Assembly: GCA_035712345.1 (NCBI GenBank)
Contig: DASTAY010000035.1
Location: 112,990-176,989 of the forward strand
Direction: 5' to 3'
Source of the DNA: VRUE01 sp035712345
GTDB lineage: Bacteria > Actinomycetota > Thermoleophilia > Solirubrobacterales > 70-9
DNA: 64,000 bases
In this document: piece by piece, positions 1 to 8,163 of the stretch
How the letters are laid out: every line of letters begins with the position of its first letter
Position numbering within the stretch: the stretch's first letter is position 1
The notes under the pieces: model-generated
Database searches by the model: none
What the model was told of the DNA's origin: nothing
Seen by the model: the letters and a program-made list of their open reading frames with translations, nothing else
Program-made: the position numbers and the translations under genes

Positions 1-6
1 CGGCGC

Positions 7-966
7 TCAGCGGTCGACCAGCAGCGAGGCGCCGATCGCGCCGCCGAGGTCGCCGAGCGAGGCGACGCGCACCGCCGGTGGGCGCTCGTCGACGAAGAGG
101 TGCTTGCCCATCTCCGCGCTCAGCGCGTCCATGTAGCGGTCGCCGAAGCGGATGCCGAGGCCGCCGCCGATGATCACCGCTTCGGGGTCGAGCAGGTTCA
201 CCGCCGAGGCGATGCCGGTGCCGAGGGCCTCGATCGCGCGGTCGATCAACTTCCTCGCCAGCTCGTCGCCGTGGTCGATCGCGCGCTCCCAGATACCGCT
301 GGTCAGGCGCGGTTTGCCGTGCTTCTCCATCAGCTTGAAGAGGTCGGTCTTGCGCCCCTCTTTCTGCGCCCGCCGCGCCTCCGCTTCCATCGCCGCGCGA
401 CCGGCGTAGGCCTCCATGCAGCCCTTGCGACCGCAGGGGCACTTGGCCCCGCCGCGCTTGACGACCATGTGGCCGATCTCGCCGGCCGCACCGCGGCCGA
501 GCCAGGGCCTGCCGTCGAGGACGAGGCCGCCGCCGACCCCGGTCCCCCAGAAGACCCCGATCAGGCTCTGGAACTCTCGCCCGGCGCCGAGATGGAACTC
601 CGCTTCGGTCGCGACCTGGACGTCGTTGCCGACCCGCACCGGAGTGCCCAGCGCCGCTGACAGCGTCTCGCCGAGCGGGAAGCCGCCTTCCCAGCCCGGC
701 AGGTTGCGGGCAGTGGAGACGACGCCGGTCCTCTCGTCGGCGTCGCCGGGCGAGCCGACGCCGACTCCGCGCAGCTCCTCCGGCTCGACCCCTGCCCCCG
801 AGGCGGCTTCGCGCAGCGCCTCCTCCATCGCCCGCGCGACATCCGCCGGGCCGCCGGAGGTGGGCGTCGCCCGGCGGGCTTCGCCGCTCACCTCTCCGGC
901 TGGATCGACGATCGCCGTCTGGATCTTGGTCCCGCCGAGGTCGATGCCGCCGCGCAGATCGCTCAT
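7..966 (-). CDS. ROK family sugar kinase (glucokinase-like)
   Basis: 319-aa ROK-family protein, probably an ATP-dependent glucokinase that makes glucose-6-phosphate in the cytoplasm. The N-terminus has the phosphate-binding motif GIDLGGTKIQTAIVD (residues ~7-21). The middle has GVGSPGD and GNDVQVATEAE, the latter around the catalytic Asp. The ROK zinc signature CPCGRKGCMEAYAGR contains the Cys cluster. A second glycine-rich motif, IIGGGLG, lies near the C-terminus. Length is normal for the family. It is divergent from the acyltransferase at 1047 and appears monocistronic here. Sugar specificity cannot be read from sequence alone; fructokinase, N-acetylmannosamine kinase or a non-kinase regulator are alternatives, although no DNA-binding domain is present. 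Confidence 0.9.
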   Translation of the reverse strand: MSDLRGGIDLGGTKIQTAIVDPAGEVSGEARRATPTSGGPADVARAMEEALREAASGAGVEPEELRGVGVGSPGDADERTGVVSTARNLPGWEGGFPLGETLSAALGTPVRVGNDVQVATEAEFHLGAGREFQSLIGVFWGTGVGGGLVLDGRPWLGRGAAGEIGHMVVKRGGAKCPCGRKGCMEAYAGRAAMEAEARRAQKEGRKTDLFKLMEKHGKPRLTSGIWERAIDHGDELARKLIDRAIEALGTGIASAVNLLDPEAVIIGGGLGIRFGDRYMDALSAEMGKHLFVDERPPAVRVASLGDLGGAIGASLLVDR

Positions 967-1046
967 CGTGAACGTTCCCCCGTCGCTCCCGGCGCGAGGA
1001 GCCGGACATGCCCGCTTGGTCGCTCCGCGCTCACAACCGTCAGTCT

Positions 1047-1637
1047 ATGCAGCGGATGAACGGCGGCTGGCGAGTGTGGTGGCGGAAGCGACGGTGGTAT
1101 GAGCGCAACCGGCGACCGCTGCGGCGCTGGCGGCTCGCCCGCCATGCCGCCCGTGGCGGCTTCTTCATCCGCCCGCCGGTCGAGGGCGAGCTGCTCGAGG
1201 CGCTCGACGAGGGCCGCCTGCGGATCGGCGAGGGAACGCTGCTCGAGCCGGGCTGCTGGTTGACGCTTGCGCCCGAGGCGAGGATCGAGATCGGGGCGGG
1301 CTGCTTCCTCAACCGCAACACGATGCTGGCCGCGTACGAGTCGATCGAGATCGGCGCGCACACGATGTTCGCCAACGGCTGCTTCGTAGGCGACGCCGAG
1401 CACCGCTTCGACGACCCCGAGGAGCCGATCACCTGGCAGGGCTTCACCAGCAAGGGCCCGGTCAGGATCGGCGCCAACTGCTGGTTCGGCGTCAACTGCG
1501 CGGTGACCAGCGGCGTGACGATCGGCGAGCGTTGCGTGATCGGCGCAAATTCCGTCGTCACCACGGACATCCCGCCGGGATCGATCGCCGCGGGCTCCCC
1601 GGCGCGGGTGATCCGCGCGATCGAGTTTCAGCGCTGA
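1047..1637 (+). CDS. Hexapeptide-repeat acyltransferase
   Basis: About 196 aa, with the imperfect hexapeptide repeats of a left-handed beta-helix acetyl/acyltransferase: IEIGAGCFLN, IEIGAHTMFAN, VRIGANCWFGV and VTIGERCVIGANSVV follow each other at 18-20 residue spacing. The C-terminal SIAAGSPARVIR is the standard end of the maltose/galactoside/serine acetyltransferase group. The N-terminus is Trp/Arg-rich (about 35 residues) and may bind membrane or sugar-lipid acceptors. I chose ATG 1047; ATG 1056 and an upstream ATG at 1008 are also in frame. The acceptor is unknown. Family members O-acetylate sugars or cell-envelope glycans. Confidence 0.82.
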   Translation: MQRMNGGWRVWWRKRRWYERNRRPLRRWRLARHAARGGFFIRPPVEGELLEALDEGRLRIGEGTLLEPGCWLTLAPEARIEIGAGCFLNRNTMLAAYESIEIGAHTMFANGCFVGDAEHRFDDPEEPITWQGFTSKGPVRIGANCWFGVNCAVTSGVTIGERCVIGANSVVTTDIPPGSIAAGSPARVIRAIEFQR

Positions 1638-1677
1638 GCTGCGCGCGAAATGTCACAGAAGCGCCACCGATCGTGCC

Positions 1678-1683
1678 TATAAT
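1678..1683 (+). promoter_or_regulatory. Consensus -10 box (TATAAT) before panC
   Basis: A perfect TATAAT stands out in an otherwise GC-rich gap, 38 nt before the panC start. No convincing -35 hexamer lies at 17 nt spacing. It probably drives the panC-panD-panB transcript. Confidence 0.5.
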
Positions 1684-1721
1684 CCAGTCGAGGCCGTGAC
1701 CCGACCGGGCATGGACCGCCA

Positions 1722-2609
1722 ATGAACCTCGTAGCCACCGAGCCTTCTCATGCAGCAGCAGGCGTGAAGTTCGTCCGCGCCAAGGACGAGCTGCGTCCGA
1801 TCCTTGCCGCCGCGCGGGCGGAGGGTCGCTCGATCGGCCTGGTCCCGACGATGGGCTGCCTGCACGACGGGCACGTCTCGTTGCTGCGCGCCGCCCGCGC
1901 CGAGTGCGACCTGGTCGTGATGAGCCTCTTCGTCAACCCGGCCCAGTTCGGGCCGGGCGAGGACCTCGACCGCTACCCGCGCGACGAGGAGCGCGACGGC
2001 GAGCTGGCCGCTGCGGCCGGCGTCGACCTGATCTACGCGCCGGCGGTCGGGGAGGTCTACCCGGACGGCTTCGCGACGACGGTCGAAGTCGGGGGGGTGA
2101 CCGAGGTTCTCTGCGGCGACCCGACCCGGCGCGGCCCCGGGCACTTCCGCGGCGTCACCACGGTCGTCGCCAAGCTCTTCAACACGGTTCAGCCCGACGT
2201 CGCCTACTTCGGCCGCAAGGACGCCCAGCAGGTCGCGGCGATCCGCCGCATGGTCCGCGACCTCGACATCCCCGTGCGGATCGAGGCGCTGCCGATCGTG
2301 CGCGAGCCCGATGGCCTGGCGATGAGCTCGCGCAACGCCTACCTCGACGCCGCGGATCGCGAGCGTGCGACGGCGCTCTCGCGGGCGCTGGGCGAGGTCG
2401 AGCGGATCGCGCGCGAGGACTCGCTGGCCGCCGGCCTGCAGGCCGGGCGCCGCGTCCTCGACGAAGCGGGGATCGAGCCCGAGTACCTGGAGGCCCGCGA
2501 TCCGGAGAGCTTGCAGGAGCTGGCCGAGCTGAATAGCCCGGCCCTGGTCGCACTCGCCGCGCAGGTCGGCGGCGCGCGATTGATCGACAACGTCTTGATA
2601 CAGCCGTGA
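1722..2609 (+). CDS. panC: Pantothenate synthetase
   Basis: 295 aa. Condenses pantoate with beta-alanine using ATP, the last step of vitamin B5 synthesis. Nucleotidyltransferase motifs are in order: LVPTMGCLHDGHVSLL (the HIGH-like region; the usual MGALHEGH is slightly altered), FVNPAQFGPGEDLDRYPR, the pantoate-binding CGDPTRRGPGHFRGVTTVV, FGRKDAQQ, and MSSRNAYL (the KMSKS equivalent). An N-terminal extension of about 14 residues precedes the core. It is first of three pan genes read in one direction, which together supply all three reactions needed from ketoisovalerate and aspartate. Confidence 0.97.
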   Translation: MNLVATEPSHAAAGVKFVRAKDELRPILAAARAEGRSIGLVPTMGCLHDGHVSLLRAARAECDLVVMSLFVNPAQFGPGEDLDRYPRDEERDGELAAAAGVDLIYAPAVGEVYPDGFATTVEVGGVTEVLCGDPTRRGPGHFRGVTTVVAKLFNTVQPDVAYFGRKDAQQVAAIRRMVRDLDIPVRIEALPIVREPDGLAMSSRNAYLDAADRERATALSRALGEVERIAREDSLAAGLQAGRRVLDEAGIEPEYLEARDPESLQELAELNSPALVALAAQVGGARLIDNVLIQP

Positions 2610-2637
2610 AGGCTCGAACCCAAGGGGAGAACTCGTA

Positions 2638-3033
2638 ATGCAGAGGCAGATGCTCAAGTCCAAGATCCACCGGGCCACGGTGACCGACTGCGACGTCGAT
2701 TACATCGGCAGCATCACGGTCGACACCGAGTTGATGGCGCAGGCCGACCTGATCACCAACGAGCAGGTCCACGTCTGGGACATCGACAACGGCGCCCGCT
2801 TCGTCACCTACGTGATCGACGGCGAGCCCGGCTCGGGCACGATGCAGGTCAACGGCGCCGCGGCTCACCTGACCGAGCCCGGCCACAAGATCATCGTCGC
2901 CTCTTTCGGCGCCTACGACGAGCACGACCTGGAGAGCTACGCCCCGGTGGTCGTCCACGTCGACGACGACAACGCGACGGTTGCCGTCGACAGCCACCCG
3001 GAGGTGCTGCTCTCACCGGAGGTTGTCCTATGA
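2638..3033 (+). CDS. panD: Aspartate 1-decarboxylase proenzyme
   Basis: 131 aa. Pyruvoyl-dependent enzyme that makes beta-alanine for PanC. The autocleavage site Gly24-Ser25 is visible in VDYIGSITVD; Ser25 would become the pyruvoyl group. Arg54, Thr57 and Tyr58 (ARFVTYVI) match the residues known to matter for processing and catalysis, and NGAAAHL is the conserved core turn. A clear ribosome site (GGGGAGA) lies 8 nt before ATG. The 3' end overlaps panB by four bases (ATGA), so translation is probably coupled. Confidence 0.96.
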   Translation: MQRQMLKSKIHRATVTDCDVDYIGSITVDTELMAQADLITNEQVHVWDIDNGARFVTYVIDGEPGSGTMQVNGAAAHLTEPGHKIIVASFGAYDEHDLESYAPVVVHVDDDNATVAVDSHPEVLLSPEVVL

Positions 3034-3935
3034 GCGCCGCGCGCAAGCCCGTCAACCTGCCGCGCCTGGCCGAGATGAAGGCCGCGGGGGAACCGATCGT
3101 CATGGTCACCGCCTACGACTACCCCTCGGCGCGGGTCGCCGAGGAGGCCGGCGTCGATCTCGTCCTCGTCGGCGACACGGCGGCGATGGTCGTGCTCGGC
3201 TACCCCGGCACCGAGCCGGTCTCGATGGAGGAGATGATCATCCTCGGCAAGGCCGTCCGCCGCGGCACCGAGACCGCGCTGATGGTCGGCGACATGCCGA
3301 TGGGCAGCTACGAGGCGAGCAACGAGCTCGCCGTGCAGAGCGCCCAGCGCCTGGTCAAGGAGACCGGTTGCCAGGTCGTCAAGCTCGAGGCCGGGGGGAC
3401 CTCGGTCGAGCGCGCCCGGGCGATCGTGCGCGCCGGCATCCCGGTGATGGGCCACGTCGGCCTCACTCCGCAGACGGCGACCGCCCTGGGCGGCTACAAG
3501 ACGCAGGGCAAGACCGCCCAGGGAGCCATCCAGCTGCTGGAGGACGCCCTGGCGCTGCAGTCGGTCGGGTGCTTCGCCGTCGTCTTCGAGGCGGTCCCGG
3601 CGGCGATCGCAGAGACCCTCGCCGAGCGGCTCGAGATCCCGGCGATCGGGATCGGCGCCGGCCCGGCGACCGCCGGCCAGGTGCTCGTCTACCACGACCT
3701 GCTCGGGATCACCACCGGCCGTGCGCCCAAATTCGTCAAGCGCTACGCCGAGATCCATGCGGCGATGGTCGCGGGGGTCGGCAGCTACGTGGAGGAGGTG
3801 CGCTCGCACCGTTTCCCCGCGGCCGAGCACGTCTACTCGATCGAGCCGACCGAGTTGGCCGAGTTTCAGCACTACCTGGAGCAGAAGGATGGGGTCGGCT
3901 CGCGCGCGTCTTGGGCCTGGGAGCCGTTGCCCTGA
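3030..3935 (+). CDS. panB: 3-methyl-2-oxobutanoate hydroxymethyltransferase
   Basis: 301 aa. Transfers a hydroxymethyl group from methylene-tetrahydrofolate to ketoisovalerate, giving ketopantoate. Conserved motifs are MVTAYDYPSARVAEEAG, VGDTAAMVVLGYPGT (metal-binding Asp), GDMPMGSYE (metal-binding Asp), VKLEAGG, GHVGLTPQ and the catalytic-Glu region AVVFEAVPA. Length is normal, with a C-terminal helical tail. ATGA overlap with panD. ketopantoate reductase (panE) is not in this window. Confidence 0.97.
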   Translation: MSAARKPVNLPRLAEMKAAGEPIVMVTAYDYPSARVAEEAGVDLVLVGDTAAMVVLGYPGTEPVSMEEMIILGKAVRRGTETALMVGDMPMGSYEASNELAVQSAQRLVKETGCQVVKLEAGGTSVERARAIVRAGIPVMGHVGLTPQTATALGGYKTQGKTAQGAIQLLEDALALQSVGCFAVVFEAVPAAIAETLAERLEIPAIGIGAGPATAGQVLVYHDLLGITTGRAPKFVKRYAEIHAAMVAGVGSYVEEVRSHRFPAAEHVYSIEPTELAEFQHYLEQKDGVGSRASWAWEPLP

Positions 3936-3951
3936 GGCAGTCCTGCCCGGA

Positions 3952-4058
3952 GCGATCCCGGCAGGGGTTTCACTTAACTTTTTCGAAGGCTTGGGTTGCG
4001 GCTGACGCCCGGGCAGTCGACGAAAAAGTACAAGACGTTTCACCCCTGCCGGGATCGC
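3952..4058. repeat. Nested inverted-repeat element, copy 1
   Basis: 107-bp palindromic element between panB and the uracil-DNA glycosylase gene. The outer arms (3952-3968 and 4042-4058) are a perfect 17-bp inverted repeat, GCGATCCCGGCAGGGGT and its complement. The inner arms (3977-3985 and 4021-4029) are ACTTTTTCG and CGAAAAAGT around a 35-nt loop. The segments between arms (TTCACTTA and ACAAGACGTTTC) are shared with the copy at 47146-47259, which lies in the opposite orientation. Could be a non-autonomous mobile element, an attenuator or a structured RNA. Confidence 0.85.
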
Positions 4059-4075
4059 CCTCACGCACGGTTAGC

Positions 4076-4768
4076 ATGGCCTCGATGACAGCTGAGGAGC
4101 GGCGCGAGCAGTTGGTTGAGCTTTATAAAGAGGTGCAGGGCTGCACCAAATGTCCGCTGTACGAGACGCGGACGAAAGCGGTGTTCGGGGCGGGGGACGC
4201 CGATGCCGAGGTGATGTTCGTCGGCGAGGCGCCGGGAGCCGAAGAGGACCGGCAGGGGCTGCCCTTCGTCGGTCGCGCCGGCCAGCTGCTGAACCAGATG
4301 CTGGCGGAGATCGGGCTCTCGCGCGAGGACGTGTTCATCGCCAACGTGCTGAAGAGCCGCCCGCCCGGCAACCGCGACCCGCAGCCGGGGGAGATCGAGG
4401 CCTGTAGGCCCTACCTCTTCGAGCAGGTGCGGCTGATCGAGCCGCGCGTCGTCTGCACCCTGGGCAACTTCGCGACCAAGCTGCTGAGCGGCAACCCCGC
4501 GGGGATAACCCGCGTGCGCGGGACGCCTCAGGTGCACGAGCTCGGCGGCCGCACTGTCTTCCTGCTGCCGCTCTTCCACCCGGCCGCGGCGCTGCGCACC
4601 CCGGCGGTGAAGGAGCAGCTGCGGGGGGATCTCGACCTGCTGCCGAAGCTGCTCGCGGGGCCGTCGCCGGGAGGGTCGGCGCCCGAGGAGGAGCTCGTCG
4701 AGGAGCTCGAGCAGACGCCCGCCGAGTCGCCGCAGCCCTCGGCCGACCAGCTCGACTTCTTCGGTTGA
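4076..4768 (+). CDS. Uracil-DNA glycosylase, family 4 (Fe-S type)
   Basis: 230 aa. Removes uracil from DNA in base excision repair. Family-4 features: an N-terminal Cys pair in CTKCPLYETRTKAVFGAG for the [4Fe-4S] cluster, the water-activating loop GEAPGAEEDRQGLPFVGRAG (residues ~45-64), further Cys residues in EACRPYLF and VVCTLGN, and the second active-site motif LFHPAAALR. The C-terminal ~35 residues are acidic and look disordered. ATG 4076 is chosen; ATG 4085 is an alternative. Follows the palindromic element and overlaps tsaE by 4 nt. Confidence 0.93.
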   Translation: MASMTAEERREQLVELYKEVQGCTKCPLYETRTKAVFGAGDADAEVMFVGEAPGAEEDRQGLPFVGRAGQLLNQMLAEIGLSREDVFIANVLKSRPPGNRDPQPGEIEACRPYLFEQVRLIEPRVVCTLGNFATKLLSGNPAGITRVRGTPQVHELGGRTVFLLPLFHPAAALRTPAVKEQLRGDLDLLPKLLAGPSPGGSAPEEELVEELEQTPAESPQPSADQLDFFG

Positions 4769-5205
4769 GCGTCGTGGAGTCGGTCGAGAGCGCCTCAGCG
4801 GTGGAGACCGAAGCCGTCGGAGCGAAGATCGCGGCCGGGCTCGCGCCGGGCGACGTAGTCCTCGTCAGCGGCGAGCTCGGCGCCGGCAAGACGACGTTGA
4901 TCCGCGGCGCCTGCCGGGCGCTTGGCGTGGCGGGACCGGTCACCTCGCCCACCTTCACGATCGGCCAGCGCTACAGCGGCCGCCTGCCCGTTTCCCACCT
5001 CGACCTCTACCGCCTTGGCGGCCTCGAGGGCGAGGACCCGGCGCTGCTCGACGACTACCTCGACGGCGCCACGGTCGGCTTCGTCGAGTGGCCGGCGATC
5101 GCGGCGCCGCAGCTCGCCGGCCGTCGCGTCCTGACGGTCCGCATCGCCCACCGGGACGCCGACGGCCGGCGAATCGAGTGGGACGCCGCATCGCCCCACG
5201 GATAG
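4765..5205 (+). CDS. tsaE: tRNA t6A modification ATPase TsaE
   Basis: 146 aa. P-loop ATPase partner of TsaB/TsaD in N6-threonylcarbamoyladenosine-37 synthesis. The Walker A motif is GELGAGKTTLIRG (residues ~35-47). SPTFTIGQRY is the family switch region, followed by HLDLYRL and the Walker-B-like GFVEWPAI. The TTG start overlaps the preceding TGA (TTGA); GTG 4774 is also possible. tsaB, rimI and tsaD follow after one inserted secreted-protein gene, so the usual t6A cluster is almost intact. Confidence 0.93.
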   Translation: MSVVESVESASAVETEAVGAKIAAGLAPGDVVLVSGELGAGKTTLIRGACRALGVAGPVTSPTFTIGQRYSGRLPVSHLDLYRLGGLEGEDPALLDDYLDGATVGFVEWPAIAAPQLAGRRVLTVRIAHRDADGRRIEWDAASPHG

Positions 5206-5275
5206 GCGTGTTTCGGAGGAGGGTGGCGCTGTGTAGCATCGCCCGCGTACGCAAACCGAAGGAGGAGCTCGCCAT

Positions 5276-5680
5276 ATGAAGGGACCGAAGACGCTGGCGG
5301 CGATCGCGTTGGGCATCGCACTGTTGGCAAGCGCCGCTCCCACTTCGGCGAAGAGCGGCGCCGCGTTCACGCACTACGTCGCCTGCGGCCTCTCCCAGAA
5401 CGCCAAACCCGCGCACATCTGCCAGAAGAGCCGTAAGAAGGGCGCCTTCTTCCGCAGCAACGACGCCGACGTCTTCTACTCGATCTGCGTCAAGTTCCCC
5501 GGCAAAAAAAATCTTTGCAGGCCGAAACAGGAAGCCAAACAGGGCACGCTCTACGTCAACAAGATCACCTCCAACATCCCCGGCAAGCATCGGGTGAGCT
5601 GGTTCGTCGCGGGCAAGCGTGTCGGCCTGTTCAACTTCTTCGTCCCCGAGCGCAGCCATAAGTCCGGACACGGCAAGTAG
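5276..5680 (+). CDS. Small secreted Cys-containing protein, unknown function
   Basis: 134 aa. A signal peptide (basic MKGPK, hydrophobic core to ~22, cleavage near SAAPTSA-KS) precedes a ~110-aa mature domain with four Cys, in YVACGLSQ, HICQKS, SICVKF and LCRPKQ. These could form two disulfides outside the cell. The end is basic (SHKSGHGK). A strong AAGGAGGAG ribosome site sits 9 nt before ATG, so expression may be high. A short upstream gap (5206-5275) separates it from tsaE. I do not recognise a named family. Confidence 0.75.
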   Translation: MKGPKTLAAIALGIALLASAAPTSAKSGAAFTHYVACGLSQNAKPAHICQKSRKKGAFFRSNDADVFYSICVKFPGKKNLCRPKQEAKQGTLYVNKITSNIPGKHRVSWFVAGKRVGLFNFFVPERSHKSGHGK

Positions 5681-6395
5681 CCCGCGGCCGGCGGTCATCG
5701 GCTTCGACACCGCCACCGGCGACACCGCCGTCGCCGCCCGGCGCGGCGACGCGGTTCTCCACGAAGCGCTGCTCGGCCTCTCCGAGAAGGGAGGGCCGCA
5801 GCACACGACGGCGCTCTTGGCGGAGGTCGAGCGCGCCGTCGAGGCCGCCGGCGGTTGGCCTGCGATCGGGCGAATAGCGGTCGGGGTCGGTCCCGGCTCG
5901 TTCACCGGGTTGCGCGTCGGGATCGCCACGGCGAAGGCCCTGGGGCTGAGCCGCGGCCTGCCGCTGAGTGGCGTCGGCACGCTCGACGCGCTGGCACGCG
6001 GCCTCGCCGAGGCGGCGGGGGAGCGGGCCCGCCTGGTCGTTCTCGATGCGCGGCGGGGCGAGGTGGCCGCCGCGCTCTACGGGGTGGGCGGGGAACCGGT
6101 CTGGGGGCCCGAGCTGAGCCTGCCCGAGGACCTCGCCGAGCGCCTCGGTGCGCTGAGCGAGCCGGTCCTGTGCGGTGGATCGGGCGCGGTACGATTTCGG
6201 CAGCAGTTGACGAGTGGTGCGGTCGTGATCCCGGACGATGCCGACCCTGTGCACCGCGTCGCCGCGCGGCACATCTGCGCTCTCGCGGCGGCCGGGCGGG
6301 GCGAGGACGAGCCCGGGACGGTCGCCCCGATCTACCTGAGGCCCCCCGATGCGAAACGGTGGCGTGAGCGAGACTCTCTCCAAGCAGCAGAGTGA
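5619..6395 (+). CDS. tsaB: tRNA t6A modification protein TsaB
   Basis: Up to 258 aa. Inactive-paralogue scaffold of TsaD in the t6A complex (ASKHA fold). Motifs: AVIGFDTATGDTAVAA near residue 25, GVGPGSFTGLRVGIATAKAL, and VVLDARRGEVAAALY. The family's usual start would be just before AVIGFDTA (~5690), but no ATG, GTG or TTG occurs there. The only in-frame conventional start is GTG 5619, which overlaps the secreted-protein gene by 62 nt. The true start therefore stays uncertain. The end overlaps rimI by 47 nt. Confidence 0.9.
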   Translation: MSACSTSSSPSAAISPDTASSPRPAVIGFDTATGDTAVAARRGDAVLHEALLGLSEKGGPQHTTALLAEVERAVEAAGGWPAIGRIAVGVGPGSFTGLRVGIATAKALGLSRGLPLSGVGTLDALARGLAEAAGERARLVVLDARRGEVAAALYGVGGEPVWGPELSLPEDLAERLGALSEPVLCGGSGAVRFRQQLTSGAVVIPDDADPVHRVAARHICALAAAGRGEDEPGTVAPIYLRPPDAKRWRERDSLQAAE

Positions 6396-6843
6396 GCTGG
6401 GCGGCGATCGGCCGGTGCGCCGCCTCGCCTACAGCGACCTGCCCGCCGTGATCTCGATCGAGCGCCGCTCCTTTCCGGCGCCCTGGTCGCTGGCGATGTT
6501 CGTGCTCGAGCTGTCCAAGCCCTCGGGCATCTGCCTCGCCGCGACCGATGGCGAGGAGCTGCTCGGCTACCTGATCTGCTCGCGCTACGACCGCGTCTGG
6601 CACGTGATGAACGTCGCCGTCGCCCCCGAGCGGCGCCGCCAGGGTGTCGCCGCCAGGATGATCGCGACGCTGCTCGCCGAGGCCGGCCGGGAGCTGCCCT
6701 TCACGCTCGAGGTACGGGTCTCCAACCGCGACGCGATCGCGATGTACGAGAAGCTCGGCTTCCGCTCGGCGGGCGTGCGGCCGCGCTATTACCAGGACAA
6801 CGGCGAGGACGCCCTGATCATGTGGCTCGACGAGTCGTCGTGA
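6349..6843 (+). CDS. rimI: Ribosomal-protein alanine N-acetyltransferase RimI
   Basis: 164 aa GNAT acetyltransferase, predicted to acetylate the N-terminus of bS18 or other proteins. The acetyl-CoA pyrophosphate loop is PERRRQGVAARMI (residues ~87-99), preceded by the beta-strand WHVMNVAV. The C-terminal EVRVSNRDAIAMYEKLGFR and YYQDNGEDALIMWL are RimI hallmarks. The start region overlaps tsaB. ATG 6349 adds ~20 residues before the fold, so a later start is possible. It sits between tsaB and tsaD, the classical actinobacterial order. Confidence 0.93.
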   Translation: MRNGGVSETLSKQQSELGGDRPVRRLAYSDLPAVISIERRSFPAPWSLAMFVLELSKPSGICLAATDGEELLGYLICSRYDRVWHVMNVAVAPERRRQGVAARMIATLLAEAGRELPFTLEVRVSNRDAIAMYEKLGFRSAGVRPRYYQDNGEDALIMWLDESS

Positions 6844-7868
6844 TCCTCGCGATCGAGACCTCCTGCGACGACACCTGCGCCGCCGTCGTCGCCGGCGCCG
6901 AGATCCTCTCCAACGTGATCTCCTCGCAGGACGAGGCCCATGCCGAGTTCGGCGGGATCGTTCCCGAGGTCGCCTCCCGCCACCACCTGGAGCTGACCGC
7001 GCCGATCGTCGAGGCCGCCCTGAGCGAGGCCGGGGTGACGCTGGACTCGGTCGAGGCGGTCGCCGTGACGGCCGGGCCCGGCCTGATCGGCGCGCTCCTC
7101 GTCGGGCTCAGCACCGCCAAGGCGATCGCTGCGTCGCGCCGCCTGCCGCTGATCCCGGTCGACCACCTGCAGGGCCACGTCGCGGCCAACTACCTCGCTC
7201 CGGAGCCGCTCGAGCCACCCTTCCTCTGCCTGGTGGCGAGCGGCGGGCACACGCTGCTGGCAGGCGTCCACGACCACGCCGGCCACGAGGTGCTCGGCCA
7301 GACGCTCGACGACGCCGCCGGCGAGGCCTTCGACAAGGTCGCCCGCCTGCTCGGCCTGGGCTTCCCCGGCGGACCGGCGCTGCAGCGGCTCGCCGAGGAG
7401 GGCGACCCGGCCGCCTTCGAGCTGCCGGTGGCGATGGCCCGGGATCCCGGCCTCGACTTCAGCTTCAGCGGGCTGAAGACGGCGCTCGCCTACCTCTGCC
7501 GCGACCTCGGCCCCGAGGGGGTGGCCGAGCGGCGCGCGGACCTCGCTGCCGGCTTCCAGGCCGCCGCGGTCGGCCAGCTGACCTCGAAACTGAAGCGGGC
7601 GTTGCAGCGCGGCGATTGGGAGGCGGTCGCGCTCGGCGGCGGCGTCGCCGCCAACGGGCCCCTGCGCGAGGCGGTTGCCGCGCTCTGCGAGGAGCGCGGC
7701 CTGCGGCTGAAGCTGGTGCCGCTGAAGCTCTGCACCGACAACGCCGCGATGATCGCCTCGGCCGCCCGATTTGCGCCTTCCCTCGCCTACCCCGAGTACC
7801 TTGCGTTCGATGCATTCCCACGATCCACGGAGCGGTGGGGCGCCGAGCGAGCAAGCGTCGACCTCTGA
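6840..7868 (+). CDS. tsaD: tRNA N6-threonylcarbamoyladenosine transferase TsaD
   Basis: 342 aa from GTG 6840 (GTGA overlap with the rimI stop); GTG 6822 would add six residues. Transfers threonylcarbamoyl to A37 of ANN-decoding tRNAs. Motifs: ILAIETSCDDT, the metal-ligand His pair in EVASRHHLE and DHLQGHVAANY, LVASGGHTLL, TLDDAAGEAFDKVARLLGLG, FSFSGLKTA and ALGGGVAANGPLR. CTDNAAMIA carries the C-terminal metal Asp. Full length. Confidence 0.96.
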   Translation: MILAIETSCDDTCAAVVAGAEILSNVISSQDEAHAEFGGIVPEVASRHHLELTAPIVEAALSEAGVTLDSVEAVAVTAGPGLIGALLVGLSTAKAIAASRRLPLIPVDHLQGHVAANYLAPEPLEPPFLCLVASGGHTLLAGVHDHAGHEVLGQTLDDAAGEAFDKVARLLGLGFPGGPALQRLAEEGDPAAFELPVAMARDPGLDFSFSGLKTALAYLCRDLGPEGVAERRADLAAGFQAAAVGQLTSKLKRALQRGDWEAVALGGGVAANGPLREAVAALCEERGLRLKLVPLKLCTDNAAMIASAARFAPSLAYPEYLAFDAFPRSTERWGAERASVDL

Positions 7869-7896
7869 TTCTTCGCGCCGCGAGCGAGGCGCGACT

Positions 7897-8163
7897 TTGA
7901 TTCTCTACTCCCGCCCCGGTTGCCACCTCTGCGAGCAGGCGCTGGCAGAGCTCGTCGCCCTGCACGCGGAGGGCTATCGCTTCGAGCTGCACGAGATCGA
8001 CATCGAGAGCGACGACGCCCTGTTGCGCGCCATGCTCGAGCGCATCCCCGTGCTCGAGCTCGACGGCGAGGTCGTCTCCGAACTGGTCCTCGACCAAACC
8101 TCCGTTCGTGCCCGGCTCGATACTGTGGTGGCCGATGATCGATCCGGCGGTGGAGGAGCTTGA
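7897..8163 (+). CDS. Glutaredoxin-like protein
   Basis: 88 aa from TTG 7897, which gives the usual family start just before ILYSRPGCHLCEQAL; an ATG at 7810 would add 29 poorly conserved residues that overlap tsaD. The CxxC redox pair is CHLC, and the cis-Pro region is RIPVLELDG. Likely a small thiol-disulfide protein of the DUF836/glutaredoxin group. The 3' end overlaps rex by 29 nt, so the two are probably co-translated. It sits between tsaD and the redox-sensing repressor. Confidence 0.8.
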   Translation: MILYSRPGCHLCEQALAELVALHAEGYRFELHEIDIESDDALLRAMLERIPVLELDGEVVSELVLDQTSVRARLDTVVADDRSGGGGA

